A stretch of DNA of 64,000 nucleotides from Methanocalculus natronophilus (lineage in GTDB: Archaea > Halobacteriota > Methanomicrobia > Methanomicrobiales > Methanocorpusculaceae), in NCBI RefSeq assembly GCF_038751955.1, contig NZ_JBCEXH010000004.1, forward strand, positions 124,001 to 188,000, given 5' to 3'. Position 1 is the stretch's first letter, and the number at the start of each line of letters is the position of its first letter. Positions 56,034-63,683 of the stretch are shown here, piece after piece. The position numbers were made by a program, and so were the translations under genes. Below the pieces are notes generated by a model that searched no databases, was not told the origin of the DNA, and saw nothing but the letters and a program-made list of their open reading frames with translations.

Positions 56034-56044
56034 CTTTTATATGC
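56034..56044 (+). promoter_or_regulatory. TATA box of the phosphoesterase gene
   Basis: CTTTTATATGC lies ~31 bases before the ATG at 56070, predicting a leader of only a few bases. Confidence 0.5.
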
Positions 56045-56069
56045 ATACAAAGACTGTACAGAGGGCTCT

Positions 56070-56519
56070 ATGACAGATTCACCATTGTTTGTTATCCAGA
56101 AGCATGATGCACAGAACCTTCATTACGATCTCCGGCTTGAGGTTCAGGGAACCCTCCGCTCCTGGGTTCTTCCAAAAGGCCCATCCGCAGACCCGGCGGT
56201 GAAACGGCTTGCCATGGAGACAGCGGATCACCGCCTTGAGTATGCCGCGTTTGAAGGGGTGATCCCGGAAGGTGAGTATGGTGCCGGTACGGTGCTGATC
56301 TGGGATCGCGGCACCTTCGAAAACCTCAGGCTGGAGAAAGATGGAACGGATATAGAGAGATCCCTTGCTGAAGGGAAGGTTGAGGTATTCTTTTCAGGTA
56401 CCAGGATGAAAGGCGGCTGGGCTCTCATCCGGACGGGGAAGCCATCTGAAGGCCGCTGGCTCTTCATCAAGATGAAGGATGAGTATGCAGACAGGACAAC
56501 CAGACTCACGGATGCATAA
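56070..56519 (+). CDS. Stand-alone LigD-type 3'-phosphoesterase
   Basis: A 149-residue homologue of the phosphoesterase domain of bacterial DNA ligase D, which heals 3'-phosphate and 3'-ribonucleotide ends. The active-site pattern is FVIQKHDAQNLHYDLRLEV (the His and Asp that bind the metal). LRSWVLPKGPS and ETADHRLEYAAFEGVIPEGEYGAG follow, with the second catalytic His in the latter. The ATG at 56070 is preceded by GAGGG; the frame is open upstream to 55866 but a TATA box sits inside that extension, so I reject it. No ligase or Ku gene is adjacent, so it acts alone or with distant partners. Confidence 0.9.
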   Translation: MTDSPLFVIQKHDAQNLHYDLRLEVQGTLRSWVLPKGPSADPAVKRLAMETADHRLEYAAFEGVIPEGEYGAGTVLIWDRGTFENLRLEKDGTDIERSLAEGKVEVFFSGTRMKGGWALIRTGKPSEGRWLFIKMKDEYADRTTRLTDA

Positions 56520-56705
56520 CCAGGATTCTGTTGTACGCAGAAGAATGGGCTCAGGAGATTGCAGCAGGGATATAGGACAGGCTCTATCATCTGTTATTCT
56601 GGCCTTGCCCTGGTTTTTGGGCTGTATCCGGGAATTCTGAGAGGTGGTTTTCCGTCAGAGAGAATAATAAAAGCATTAATGTCTCGGGATTAAAATCATA
56701 CACCA

Positions 56706-58010
56706 ATGACCTCCAACCCGGCCCGCCATCCAGTACCTGCTTTTGATCTCTTTAATGTCTTTTTTGAACGGATATACGATCCAACAGTTCATGTCGTATT
56801 CACGTTTTCCGGCCATCTTGATGAGGGAAAACTACGGGATGCGACCATGCAGGTGATTGCTGCCAACCCCTATCTTGGCACCCGTTTCATAGTGGTCGAC
56901 GGTGTGCCGGTCTGGGAGGAGACGCAGCAGACTCTGTGGGATGCGGCGTTTGTTCTTCTCGATGCAGCAGAAACAGATTTCCCGCCTGCTGTTGTGCCCG
57001 ATCCGCTTGATGTCCGGAACGGCCCACAGATCCGGGTTGCTCTCTACAGAAAACCGGATTCTGACTGCGTTGTTGTCACCTGCCATCACGGGTTCTGTGA
57101 TGCGAATGGTGCATTTGTGCTTGGAAAGGAGGTTTTTGCCGCATATCGTGGTGTATGTAACGATACCGGGTATGTCCATCCGGAAACGGGCCTCTATGAC
57201 CGGACAACTGCTCGTCTGCTCTCCCTCTATACTGAAGAGGAGAAAAGAGCTGCTATTGCGGAAGAAGAACCCTTCATCGACAGGTGGCGGTTTCCCGTGG
57301 TGAGTGCCGGCCGGGGTGTTCCAAAGGCTGCATACAGAAGACTCAGGGGTGATCGCCTCAGCAGGATCAAGGCGTTTGGGAAGAGGTTTGATGCTACAGT
57401 CAATGATCTGCTGCTTGGTGCCTTCTTCCTCGCGTTTCTTGCGATCAGGGATGATCCTGCTGACCGCGGAGCACCCCGCGGGATTCTGACGTCAGCAGAT
57501 ATGCGGAAGTTTCTGCCGGGTGACGGCGATACCCCGCCTGCGAATCTCTCGGTTGCATTTGAACTGACACTCAGTGTCGACGAGGGTGCAACGCTTGAGG
57601 ATATTCTTCCAACGGTTGTAGCCTTCACACGCAGGCGAAAGGAAGGCGGGCTGGGGCCCGGCTGCATTCATTTTTATGAAGAGATTATGGCAGGCGGGAT
57701 GGATTCAGTTGAAGGCTTCTTTGACGGGATGATCAAACGGTACCAGGAATCCGGCCAGAAGAACCCGGTCTTTGCAAACCTTGGTGTGATCGACTGCGAT
57801 GCCTATCTTCCTGTTCCGGGGCGTGACGGCTCTTCGCCTGACCTGCGCGATGTCTGGTTCATCCCCTGTGTCTGCTGGCCATATGGGTTCCTGGTGACGG
57901 CTTATACCGTTCTGGAAGAGGTTACCCTCATGACTGCATACGAGGAGGGACCGTACTCAACTGAGACTGTTGAGCGGTTTTTAGAGTATATGGATGGGTA
58001 TCTGCCGTGA
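56706..58010 (+). CDS. Stand-alone condensation-domain (NRPS-type acyltransferase fold) protein
   Basis: A 434-residue protein with the two-lobed acyltransferase fold of NRPS condensation domains, PapA and wax-ester synthases. The N-terminal lobe starts PVPAFDLFNVFFERIY and contains VTCHHGFCDANGAF (~residues 125-138), which matches HHxxxDG except that the final glycine is alanine followed by Asn-Gly. The C-terminal lobe has NDLLLGAFFLAFLAI and a DMRKFLPGD segment. No adenylation, carrier or thioesterase domain is nearby, so the acyl donor and acceptor are unknown. It overlaps the HD-domain gene. A role in acylating a lipid or small molecule is a guess. Confidence 0.75.
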   Translation: MTSNPARHPVPAFDLFNVFFERIYDPTVHVVFTFSGHLDEGKLRDATMQVIAANPYLGTRFIVVDGVPVWEETQQTLWDAAFVLLDAAETDFPPAVVPDPLDVRNGPQIRVALYRKPDSDCVVVTCHHGFCDANGAFVLGKEVFAAYRGVCNDTGYVHPETGLYDRTTARLLSLYTEEEKRAAIAEEEPFIDRWRFPVVSAGRGVPKAAYRRLRGDRLSRIKAFGKRFDATVNDLLLGAFFLAFLAIRDDPADRGAPRGILTSADMRKFLPGDGDTPPANLSVAFELTLSVDEGATLEDILPTVVAFTRRRKEGGLGPGCIHFYEEIMAGGMDSVEGFFDGMIKRYQESGQKNPVFANLGVIDCDAYLPVPGRDGSSPDLRDVWFIPCVCWPYGFLVTAYTVLEEVTLMTAYEEGPYSTETVERFLEYMDGYLP

Positions 58011-58606
58011 GTCCGGGTATGGAAACAGATGATGGAATTGATCTGATACAACGGCATGTCAGGGCGTTTCTCAAGGAATCGGGCTCCCACGGGTTCGATC
58101 ATACCGCCCGTGTCACCCGTCTCTGCAAAAGAATCGGATTGCGCGAGGGTGCGGATATGTCGGTACTCATCCCTGCCGCCCTCTTCCATGATATCGCCCG
58201 GCCCCTTGAGGAGGAGACGGGCATCCCCCATGAAGAGCAGGGATCAGAGATGGCGGCAGCATATCTCACATCTGCCGGGTACCCCGGTGATCAGGTTGCT
58301 GCAATCACGCATGCGATCCGTTCCCACCGTTTTCGTTCTGGGGTTCTGCCGGAGACGCGTGAAGCGAAGATCCTCTCGGATGCCGACAAGCTGGATGCGA
58401 TGGGTGCAGCAGGCATTGCCCGGACTTTCATGCAGGCAGGGGAGGAGGGCACCGGGATTTCAGGGGCGGTTGCTCATTTCCATGAGAAGTTGCTGAAGCT
58501 GAAGGATAGGATGTATACGGAGGCTGCCCGTGAGATAGCCGAAGAGAGGCATGCGTTTCTTCGTATGTTTCTCCAGGAGCTTGAGCGCGAGGAATGCGGG
58601 GATTAG
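58007..58606 (+). CDS. HD-domain phosphohydrolase
   Basis: A 199-residue single HD domain. The metal-binding residues are in HGFDHTARVTRLC, PAALFHDIARPLEEE, HAIRSHRF and ILSDADKLDAMGAAG, all in the expected order. GTG 58007 overlaps the stop of the condensation-domain gene; ATG 58019 is an alternative. Its substrate is not predictable: nucleotides, cyclic nucleotides and phosphorylated small molecules are all possible. The tight coupling to the condensation protein suggests the two act in one process. Confidence 0.87.
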   Translation: MSPGMETDDGIDLIQRHVRAFLKESGSHGFDHTARVTRLCKRIGLREGADMSVLIPAALFHDIARPLEEETGIPHEEQGSEMAAAYLTSAGYPGDQVAAITHAIRSHRFRSGVLPETREAKILSDADKLDAMGAAGIARTFMQAGEEGTGISGAVAHFHEKLLKLKDRMYTEAAREIAEERHAFLRMFLQELEREECGD

Positions 58607-59074
58607 ATGGTGGGAATGCTTTTGTTAAATAAGGTTCTTCTTCTTTTTAGGCTTCTTGGTGGTAGAAGAGTCAGAGACAGGCATGGAGTTATGTTGGATA
58701 GGGGGCTCTGGTATTTGCGTGTCAGAAGCCCCCACCGCCCGCGTTCCCGTCCGCAAATGCTTCGCAAGGGAGTTTGAGCCGGGTTGCCGCAGATGCTGGC
58801 GCGGGAGGGGCGGGAATGCTCCCTTTGGGCTTTCAGAGGAGATATGCCCCGATTCTTTCAGAATCGCCTTTCAGGTTGCTCTGATGAGCAAGGGCTTATC
58901 ACCTCTGCCAGCCTGCCTCTTTCGCTGACCCCGCCCCCCGATACCCGCGCCGCAACTGCTTTTAGTCACTCCTGATTATTTTGGTTGCTGCATCGGGATC
59001 TTTTCCCACGTTCCGAAGAATTCAGGAAAAACACGAGTGATCAGAATTTTGGAGAAGAGTCAAAAAATTGAGAT
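58607..59074 (+). other. Non-coding region dominated by dispersed repeat copy B
   Basis: About 470 bases between the HD gene and the lipoprotein gene. Except for ~90 bases at its left, the region is the long form of the dispersed repeat. The ORF at 58656-58928 (90 aa) has no coding character that I can support and runs through the repeat. Confidence 0.6.
58701..59060 (+). repeat. Dispersed non-coding repeat, copy B (long form)
   Basis: Block 1 starts GGGGGCTCTGGTATTTGCG and reaches TCCCGTCCGCAAATGCTTC. Block 2 starts near 58967 (TCACTCCTGAT) and includes GCATCGGGATCTTTTCCCA, CGTTCCGAAGAATTCAGGAA and GATCAGAATTTTGGAGAAGA. The ~200 bases between them are GC-rich. The match to 15315-15473 is strong at both ends, so copy A looks like a deletion form or copy B like an insertion form. 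Confidence 0.85.
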
Positions 59075-60598
59075 TTAGTTTTTCTTCTCAAGTTCGATTC
59101 TGAAGCTCTCCATTGCGAATAACTCCATATCTTCCATGGAGGTGTCGCTTATAATCGCCGGAAACTGCCGGACGACTCTGAAGATCACGGCGCCCTCGGG
59201 ATAATCGGGGATCACTGTTGCATCGACATTCTTCTGGATCACAAGCCGGGTTGGGTCGATATTGGTTCCATAGTATCTCTTGAAGGCTGCCCTGTCATCT
59301 TCGGGGATATCGAACCAGTCGCCGCCGTCGGCGACGGTCGGATCAACCGGTACCCATCCATATCCGGGGAGATAGTACTCAGCCCAGAAATGGGGGCTTG
59401 GAGTGTCCTGAAGGAGCATCTGGAACCCGCCGGTGGCACGGGCGGGGATGCCAAGTGATCGGCAGAATGCCGAGAAGAGCATGCTCTGGGTGCCGCAGTC
59501 GCCACGGCCTGTTGTGAACATATGGGTGGACTCGGCGACTTTCGGGGTCTTTGAATCCAGCGATACATGCGGGACGAGGCTGTAGGGGTATGTTGTGATG
59601 ATATGCTCATAGATCATCTGTGCCTGCGTGTGGGGGTTTGTTTCGCTTCCGACGATCTCACGCGCTTTATTCCGGATCGCGTCGTTTACCTCGATGTTCC
59701 GCTCTGACCTCGTGTAGAGGATATACTCGGGATCGGTTGTGTCATATTCGCCGACTTTTTCGGGGTCGACAATGAAGATTCCCTCATAAGAGGTGAACGC
59801 GATATCAGCGGTGAGGACCAGATCGCCGTCGATGGCATCGACAGGAATCTCGTAGTAGATGATCCCGATCTCGTGATGGACATCCGGGCCCTTCACGATA
59901 TACTCAGGATATGCCATGTTCGTAACCGAGACATCACGCTGGATATCGGTCTCGATGGGGTGGGGGTACCAGATCTTCAGGGTGCCTCCTTCGGGAAGGT
60001 TTTCTTTTGCAATCTCAAGATGCATCGTCCCCTCGTAGTGTATCGGGTTCCTGTAGGGGAGATCCTCTGCCTTCAGACTGCCTGTCCGGACATCTTCAGC
60101 CAGTGCATACCGGGACATAAATTCAAAGGAGAATGCCAGCTTTTGCTTCTGCAGGAGTTCCGGATGGGCATAGAGGTAGTTCCTTGCGGTATTATAGAAA
60201 TACAGGGTCTCACCGTCGGAGACAAGTTTCTGGGCTTCGTCTGCGAGCCAGCTGTTGATCTCTTCTTCGGTGATATCGGGCACTGCCGCTTTCAGGGCAT
60301 CCCGTGCGGCAGCTTCACCCAGTGAAAATTCGCCATAGGTTCTCGTTGACCGAAACATCCAGTTTCTGGATTCAATCCCGGGATCCGTGTGGCCATGAGC
60401 GAAATACCAGGCCGCTGATCCTTCAAATGCTGCTTCTGCGGCCTGGTAGTTTCCGGCTTCGTATTCGGCAAGGCCCTTCTGGAATAGGGTTTCGCCGGTA
60501 TTTTCTTCGGTGTGAACAGGGTGATCGGAGACGCAGCCCGCGAAAGCGAGCATCGCAATCATCAGGATGATTGCAAAGAGTAATGCCTTGATTCGCAT
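59075..60598 (-). CDS. Transglutaminase-domain lipoprotein
   Basis: A 507-residue surface lipoprotein. The signal (LLFAIILMIAMLAFAGC) has a lipobox cysteine at ~21. Residues ~35-70 look like a TPR-type helical hairpin (LFQKGLAEYEAGNYQAAEAAFEG). The C-terminal half is a transglutaminase/protease fold: GRGDCGTQSMLFSAFCRSLG carries the catalytic cysteine (~366), followed by SPHFWAEYYLPGYGWVPVDPT with the His and Asp. It could cleave or cross-link surface proteins. A TATA box (60621-60630) is ~25 bases before the ATG, suggesting a leaderless or nearly leaderless mRNA. Confidence 0.87.
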   Translation of the reverse strand: MRIKALLFAIILMIAMLAFAGCVSDHPVHTEENTGETLFQKGLAEYEAGNYQAAEAAFEGSAAWYFAHGHTDPGIESRNWMFRSTRTYGEFSLGEAAARDALKAAVPDITEEEINSWLADEAQKLVSDGETLYFYNTARNYLYAHPELLQKQKLAFSFEFMSRYALAEDVRTGSLKAEDLPYRNPIHYEGTMHLEIAKENLPEGGTLKIWYPHPIETDIQRDVSVTNMAYPEYIVKGPDVHHEIGIIYYEIPVDAIDGDLVLTADIAFTSYEGIFIVDPEKVGEYDTTDPEYILYTRSERNIEVNDAIRNKAREIVGSETNPHTQAQMIYEHIITTYPYSLVPHVSLDSKTPKVAESTHMFTTGRGDCGTQSMLFSAFCRSLGIPARATGGFQMLLQDTPSPHFWAEYYLPGYGWVPVDPTVADGGDWFDIPEDDRAAFKRYYGTNIDPTRLVIQKNVDATVIPDYPEGAVIFRVVRQFPAIISDTSMEDMELFAMESFRIELEKKN

Positions 60599-60620
60599 GA
60601 TTGTAGAAAAACCCTTCTCC

Positions 60621-60630
60621 TATATAAAAT
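60621..60630 (-). promoter_or_regulatory. TATA box of the transglutaminase lipoprotein
   Basis: ATTTTATATA on the minus strand, centred ~27 bases before ATG 60598. Confidence 0.55.
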
Positions 60631-60724
60631 AAGTTGAATTGATTTCTGAAAAGTGATGGCTGGCTCCGGGTTCTTGCAGGGAGGCATTCTCTGTCTCTTT
60701 CTCCCCCATGAACCATGTTCGTTT

Positions 60725-61228
60725 TTATGAAATCGCATGCAGTTCCCTGACAACAGACTCCACATCCTTTTCTGAAGATGCGATCGTGATGTCGGCATAC
60801 TGCTCATAGAGGGGTACCCGGCTCTCGTACATCTCGCGGAGGGTCTGGTCCGGAAGGAGGACGATACCCCGTGTTGTGATGTTTTTGATCCTCTTTTCCA
60901 TCTCGGAACAGGAGATCTCCAGGTACACAACAACTCCAAGAGATTTCAGGTGCTCCATTGCGGCCCTGCTCCAGATGACGCTTCCGCCGGTTGCGATCAC
61001 CGAGTGGCGGGGGCTGAGTGAGAGGATCACTTCCTCCTCGATCTGGCGGAATGCATCGGGGCCGTCCTCGTCAAGGATCTCCTGGAGCATCCTGCCGCTC
61101 TGCTGCTGTATCAGGATATCGCAGTCAATAAACTGCATGCCAAGCGTCTTTGCAAGGACGACGCCGACGGTGCTCTTCCCGGCACCCGGCATGCCGATAA
61201 GGATGATGTTGTGCTGGGGGTGGGTCAT
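60725..61228 (-). CDS. AroK-type shikimate kinase-like P-loop kinase
   Basis: A 167-residue nucleoside-monophosphate-kinase fold protein. It has the P-loop LIGMPGAGKSTVGVVLAKTL, a substrate-binding FIDCDILIQQQSGRMLQEI, SVIATGGSVIWSRAAMEHLK and a lid region near RGIVLLPDQTLREMYESR. This is the bacterial-type shikimate kinase pattern. Most methanogens use a GHMP-type shikimate kinase, so this protein may act on another substrate or replace it. ATG 61228 with GGAG nine bases upstream is preferred over ATG 61282. No other aromatic-pathway gene is adjacent. Confidence 0.8.
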   Translation of the reverse strand: MTHPQHNIILIGMPGAGKSTVGVVLAKTLGMQFIDCDILIQQQSGRMLQEILDEDGPDAFRQIEEEVILSLSPRHSVIATGGSVIWSRAAMEHLKSLGVVVYLEISCSEMEKRIKNITTRGIVLLPDQTLREMYESRVPLYEQYADITIASSEKDVESVVRELHAIS

Positions 61229-61334
61229 CGGAGGTACTCCTGAATCATCTTCTCCTCTTCGTGTGATTGTTTTAGGATTCATTATCAGGGGCTTTTATTT
61301 CTGCTTCCTGAATCAATTTGTCAAAATCGCTTTT

Positions 61335-61400
61335 ATACAGCCTTTTCTGAACTTTAATACAGCCTGTCCTGAACTTTGATACTGCCTGTTCTAGAATAAT
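61335..61400 (+). repeat. 22-bp tandem repeat, three copies
   Basis: Copies begin at 61335, 61357 and 61379, each with ATAC(A/T)GCCTxTxCT followed (first two) by GAACTTT. The third copy is degenerate. Confidence 0.8.
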
Positions 61401-61468
61401 CCTGAGTGGATTTATAATTACCCAAAACCGGCTCGATGAGACTCAGAACCTAAACTATCGATCTGCTT

Positions 61469-61496
61469 CAGGTATTACAAGGCAGGTATTACAAGG
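61469..61496 (+). repeat. 14-bp perfect tandem duplicate
   Basis: CAGGTATTACAAGG occurs twice back to back, at 61469-61482 and 61483-61496. Confidence 0.85.
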
Positions 61497-61604
61497 TAGG
61501 TTGGATCTTTGGATGTCCTCTGGTGGAGTTCTATGAAAACTACATCCCTTCAGTTCTTAAGTTGGATAAATGTGTACATCTCCCACATAATTGGTTGCAA
61601 AAAT

Positions 61605-61619
61605 GTGTACCGGGTACAC
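61605..61619. repeat. 15-bp palindrome
   Basis: GTGTACC-G-GGTACAC is a perfect palindrome about a single central base. The word AAATGTGTAC that leads into it is also found 32 bases upstream (61568-61577). Confidence 0.8.
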
Positions 61620-61827
61620 GAAATGGCAACTTAAGATTGGAATGATCGATGTGTTGATTGGACCGCAGGTACCCGTTTCTCACAGTAAACCTTCAGAGGA
61701 AGCCAACTATACGGAAATTCCGGATTGTTGCCTCACCCCAACACGACCATTTAAGCCATAAGATTCCAGATATTCCCTCTCTCAACAGATTCGCCAAAAA
61801 ACTCTTAGAGTCCCTCCTGCACCAGGA

Positions 61828-61869
61828 GCTTTTCCCTGAACTTGTCCCTGAACTTTTCCCGGAACTGCG
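61828..61869 (+). repeat. 12-bp tandem repeat, three copies
   Basis: Units of the form TTTTCCCTGAAC / TTGTCCCTGAAC / TTTTCCCGGAAC follow one another. In one frame they encode repeated FPEL, but the surrounding ORF is not supported. Confidence 0.7.
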
Positions 61870-62196
61870 TTAAGGTTGTATGAAATATTCTTGTGCGAGA
61901 GGGGAAGGGATCGGTTCGCCAGCGATTGTTATCGTCGCCGGATAAAAGGATGAAAGGGGGGTTGGAATTGCCGGACAACAGGCTCTATCGTGTTATTATT
62001 GTTACTCACCAGCGTGTACAAAAAGAGGTTCCACTCTAAGTTCCGGAAAGAACCCCGTCCACTCATTCTTTCCGATTCTGTCTCTTCTGTTTGTTTCATG
62101 GGTATATCAGAAAGAGCGGCGGGGTGTGAGTGATTTTTTGATCCGGGTGTTATCGTGTTATTGTTGTGAGCAGTACTAGTACAAGAGATCTTTTTC

Positions 62197-62214
62197 CCCC
62201 TATCGGGGTTTTTT
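62197..62214 (+). terminator. Hairpin with T-run
   Basis: CCCC-TATC-GGGG followed by six T's (62209-62214) resembles an intrinsic terminator. No gene ends just upstream, so its transcript is unclear. Confidence 0.4.
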
Positions 62215-62305
62215 GGGAGGGATGGGGTTGGGGATGTGCGGTATCTGGGGGGTGTGAGTAATTGATAGGCTCCCGTCATCCCTGGCGATAAAGAAACTCC
62301 GGCAG

Positions 62306-62386
62306 GTCCATGGTTCAGTGCCGGGAAACCCTCTCCTTGCAGAATCGATGTATCTGAATGGTTACGTTGAGCGGATGGGTATGTAG
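62306..62386 (+). pseudogene. Fragment of a COG2865-like ATP-binding/regulator gene
   Basis: The frame reads VHGSVPGNPLLAESMYLNGY then VERMGM and a stop. The NPLLAE-x-MYLxGYVERMG pattern is the conserved C-terminal block of AlbA_2 domain (COG2865) transcriptional-regulator-like ATPases. Only the last ~27 residues remain; upstream codons do not continue the family. I read it as a relic of a mobile-region gene rather than a functional gene. Confidence 0.5.
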
Positions 62387-62460
62387 AGTACAGAGACGTA
62401 TAAGTAATTTTTTATAGAATGGGGTTTTTTAGGTATGATTATATCAGAAGGTGATTATTA

Positions 62461-63363
62461 ATGAACTTGGGGATTAATAATAATTTAAATCCTGATATGA
62501 AATTGGCAAAGGATACACTTGCTGTAGCTCAACAGGACATAAAAGCTTCAATTGTTTTATTTGAACACTCTTTTTTTCCACAAGCGGTTTTTTCTCTCCA
62601 ACAAGGTATAGAAAAAGGTTGGAAAGCATATGGTTATTACATTGGTACAATAACTCCTGAGAAGGCAAGGAGTATGAGAAATGATGGTGTAGGTCATAAA
62701 GGTCATAAAGTATTAAAAATCACTCTCAATGAATTCCGTCGCATAATAATCAGTCCTTTGATACGTCAAGTAAACGCTATCAGAAAATATTATCCATCAT
62801 CTATAAATAAAGAATCGCCTGAAGGTTCTACGTTTTTAACACATTTTGATAATGATCTCCACTGGGCTCAAAAAGAGATTGATAAAATTACGGAATCTTA
62901 TCCCAACCCAACCTCTGAAGAACTGCAAACAAGAATAGAACGTTATCAAAATGATGAGCAAAAAATTCAGGAATGTGAGGATTATTTCAAATCTCCAGAA
63001 TTCGATCCAAAAACTAGAGAGTCAATTCGTTCTAGGGCAATAGAAGAGGTCATGTCCGTTTTAAAAAATAATCCTAAAGCTAAGGAAATTATTGATAATA
63101 AGACAAATAATATATTTGATGATGAAAGAATTAAAAATATTCTACTCGCTGTTACCAAAGATATGGTTATTATCAATCCTCTCCTTTATTTTGCGATTGT
63201 AACTCAACTGCATGAAAGCAAAACCCGCTATCCAGATAAGGATTACTCTCCACTTAAGGAATATACTAAAGATCATCCAATTATTTTATACTTCGAATCC
63301 ATAGCTGATATTACACAGACTTGTCTGAATAAAATGGATGAATTATTCCAGATATCTCTTTAA
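62461..63363 (+). CDS. HEPN-domain protein, AT-rich, possibly AbiV-like
   Basis: A 300-residue soluble protein encoded by AT-rich sequence unlike its left neighbours. The N-terminal third has the HEPN helical pattern (LAVAQQDIKASIVLFEHSFF, PQAVFSLQQGIEKGWKAYGYY) with an RNDGVGH motif (R73-x5-H79), the Rx4-6H arrangement of HEPN ribonucleases. A second histidine follows (H82). The remainder is helical with no second domain recognised. There is no nucleotidyltransferase (MNT) partner next door. ATG 62461 has AAGGTGAT upstream and a TATA-like TTTTTTATAG at ~62410. It lies beside an IS element, which suggests horizontal transfer. A role in toxin-antitoxin or abortive infection is possible but unproven. 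Confidence 0.65.
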   Translation: MNLGINNNLNPDMKLAKDTLAVAQQDIKASIVLFEHSFFPQAVFSLQQGIEKGWKAYGYYIGTITPEKARSMRNDGVGHKGHKVLKITLNEFRRIIISPLIRQVNAIRKYYPSSINKESPEGSTFLTHFDNDLHWAQKEIDKITESYPNPTSEELQTRIERYQNDEQKIQECEDYFKSPEFDPKTRESIRSRAIEEVMSVLKNNPKAKEIIDNKTNNIFDDERIKNILLAVTKDMVIINPLLYFAIVTQLHESKTRYPDKDYSPLKEYTKDHPIILYFESIADITQTCLNKMDELFQISL

Positions 63364-63683
63364 GCATCTCATTTAAAAAAGAATGAGAACAATCTGCTAC
63401 AAAATCTTCCATTATAATTATATATTGTAATTTAATTTATATTTTTGATATAATGGCAAATCCATTATTTTTGCGTGCAACACTCCACGGGATTACTTCA
63501 CTATAATAAATGCATTCATTCTTAATTGTTTATTTTATTTTCATTGCAAGATATGCATAATATGGTGGTCCCCATTTGAGTTTCCCTTCACCACCCAGTC
63601 GGATATTTTTACACTCTTTGTATTTTTTAAACCGCTTAATAACCCAACTTTGCCATTAACAAGAAATAAAAGTGTTCTTAGTG
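63364..63683. other. AT-rich gap before the transposase
   Basis: About 320 bases rich in A and T, with no ORF. Presumably it includes the left end of the insertion sequence; the right end is outside the window, so terminal inverted repeats cannot be matched. Confidence 0.5.

Larger units (their letters stand above)
61229..62460. other. Large non-coding, repeat-rich region
   Basis: About 1.2 kb with no supportable complete gene. It contains a 22-bp triplicate, a 14-bp duplicate, a 15-bp palindrome, a 12-bp triplicate, repeated TATCGTGTTATT and GGTGTGAGT words and one gene fragment. The base composition drifts from GC-rich to AT-rich to the right. ORFs at 61658-61873 (+, ends in FPEL-type repeats) and 61929-62279 (-) are not convincing. 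Confidence 0.6.

Noticed and set aside
55866-56069. Extension of the phosphoesterase gene to 55866, with a hydrophobic segment
   Set aside because: The gene's TATA box (56034-56044) lies within the extension and the extension is antisense to the QueG-like gene start.
56706-58606. NRPS gene cluster
   Set aside because: Only a condensation fold is present; no adenylation, carrier, ketosynthase or thioesterase domain is encoded in the flanks.
58656-58928. 90-codon ORF within dispersed repeat copy B
   Set aside because: It reads through a repeat whose other copy does not keep the frame, so it is unlikely to be a gene.
61335-61400. Possible CRISPR-like array
   Set aside because: The 22-bp units are contiguous with no spacers, only three in number and the third is degenerate; there are no cas genes.
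61658-61873. 71-codon plus-strand ORF ending in FPEL repeats
   Set aside because: Apart from the repeat-encoded tail it has no coding signal, and the tail is explained by a 12-bp tandem repeat.
61929-62279. 116-codon minus-strand ORF in the repeat region
   Set aside because: Low-complexity Asn/Thr/Pro/Ser product that runs through the repeated words; no domain pattern and no promoter seen.
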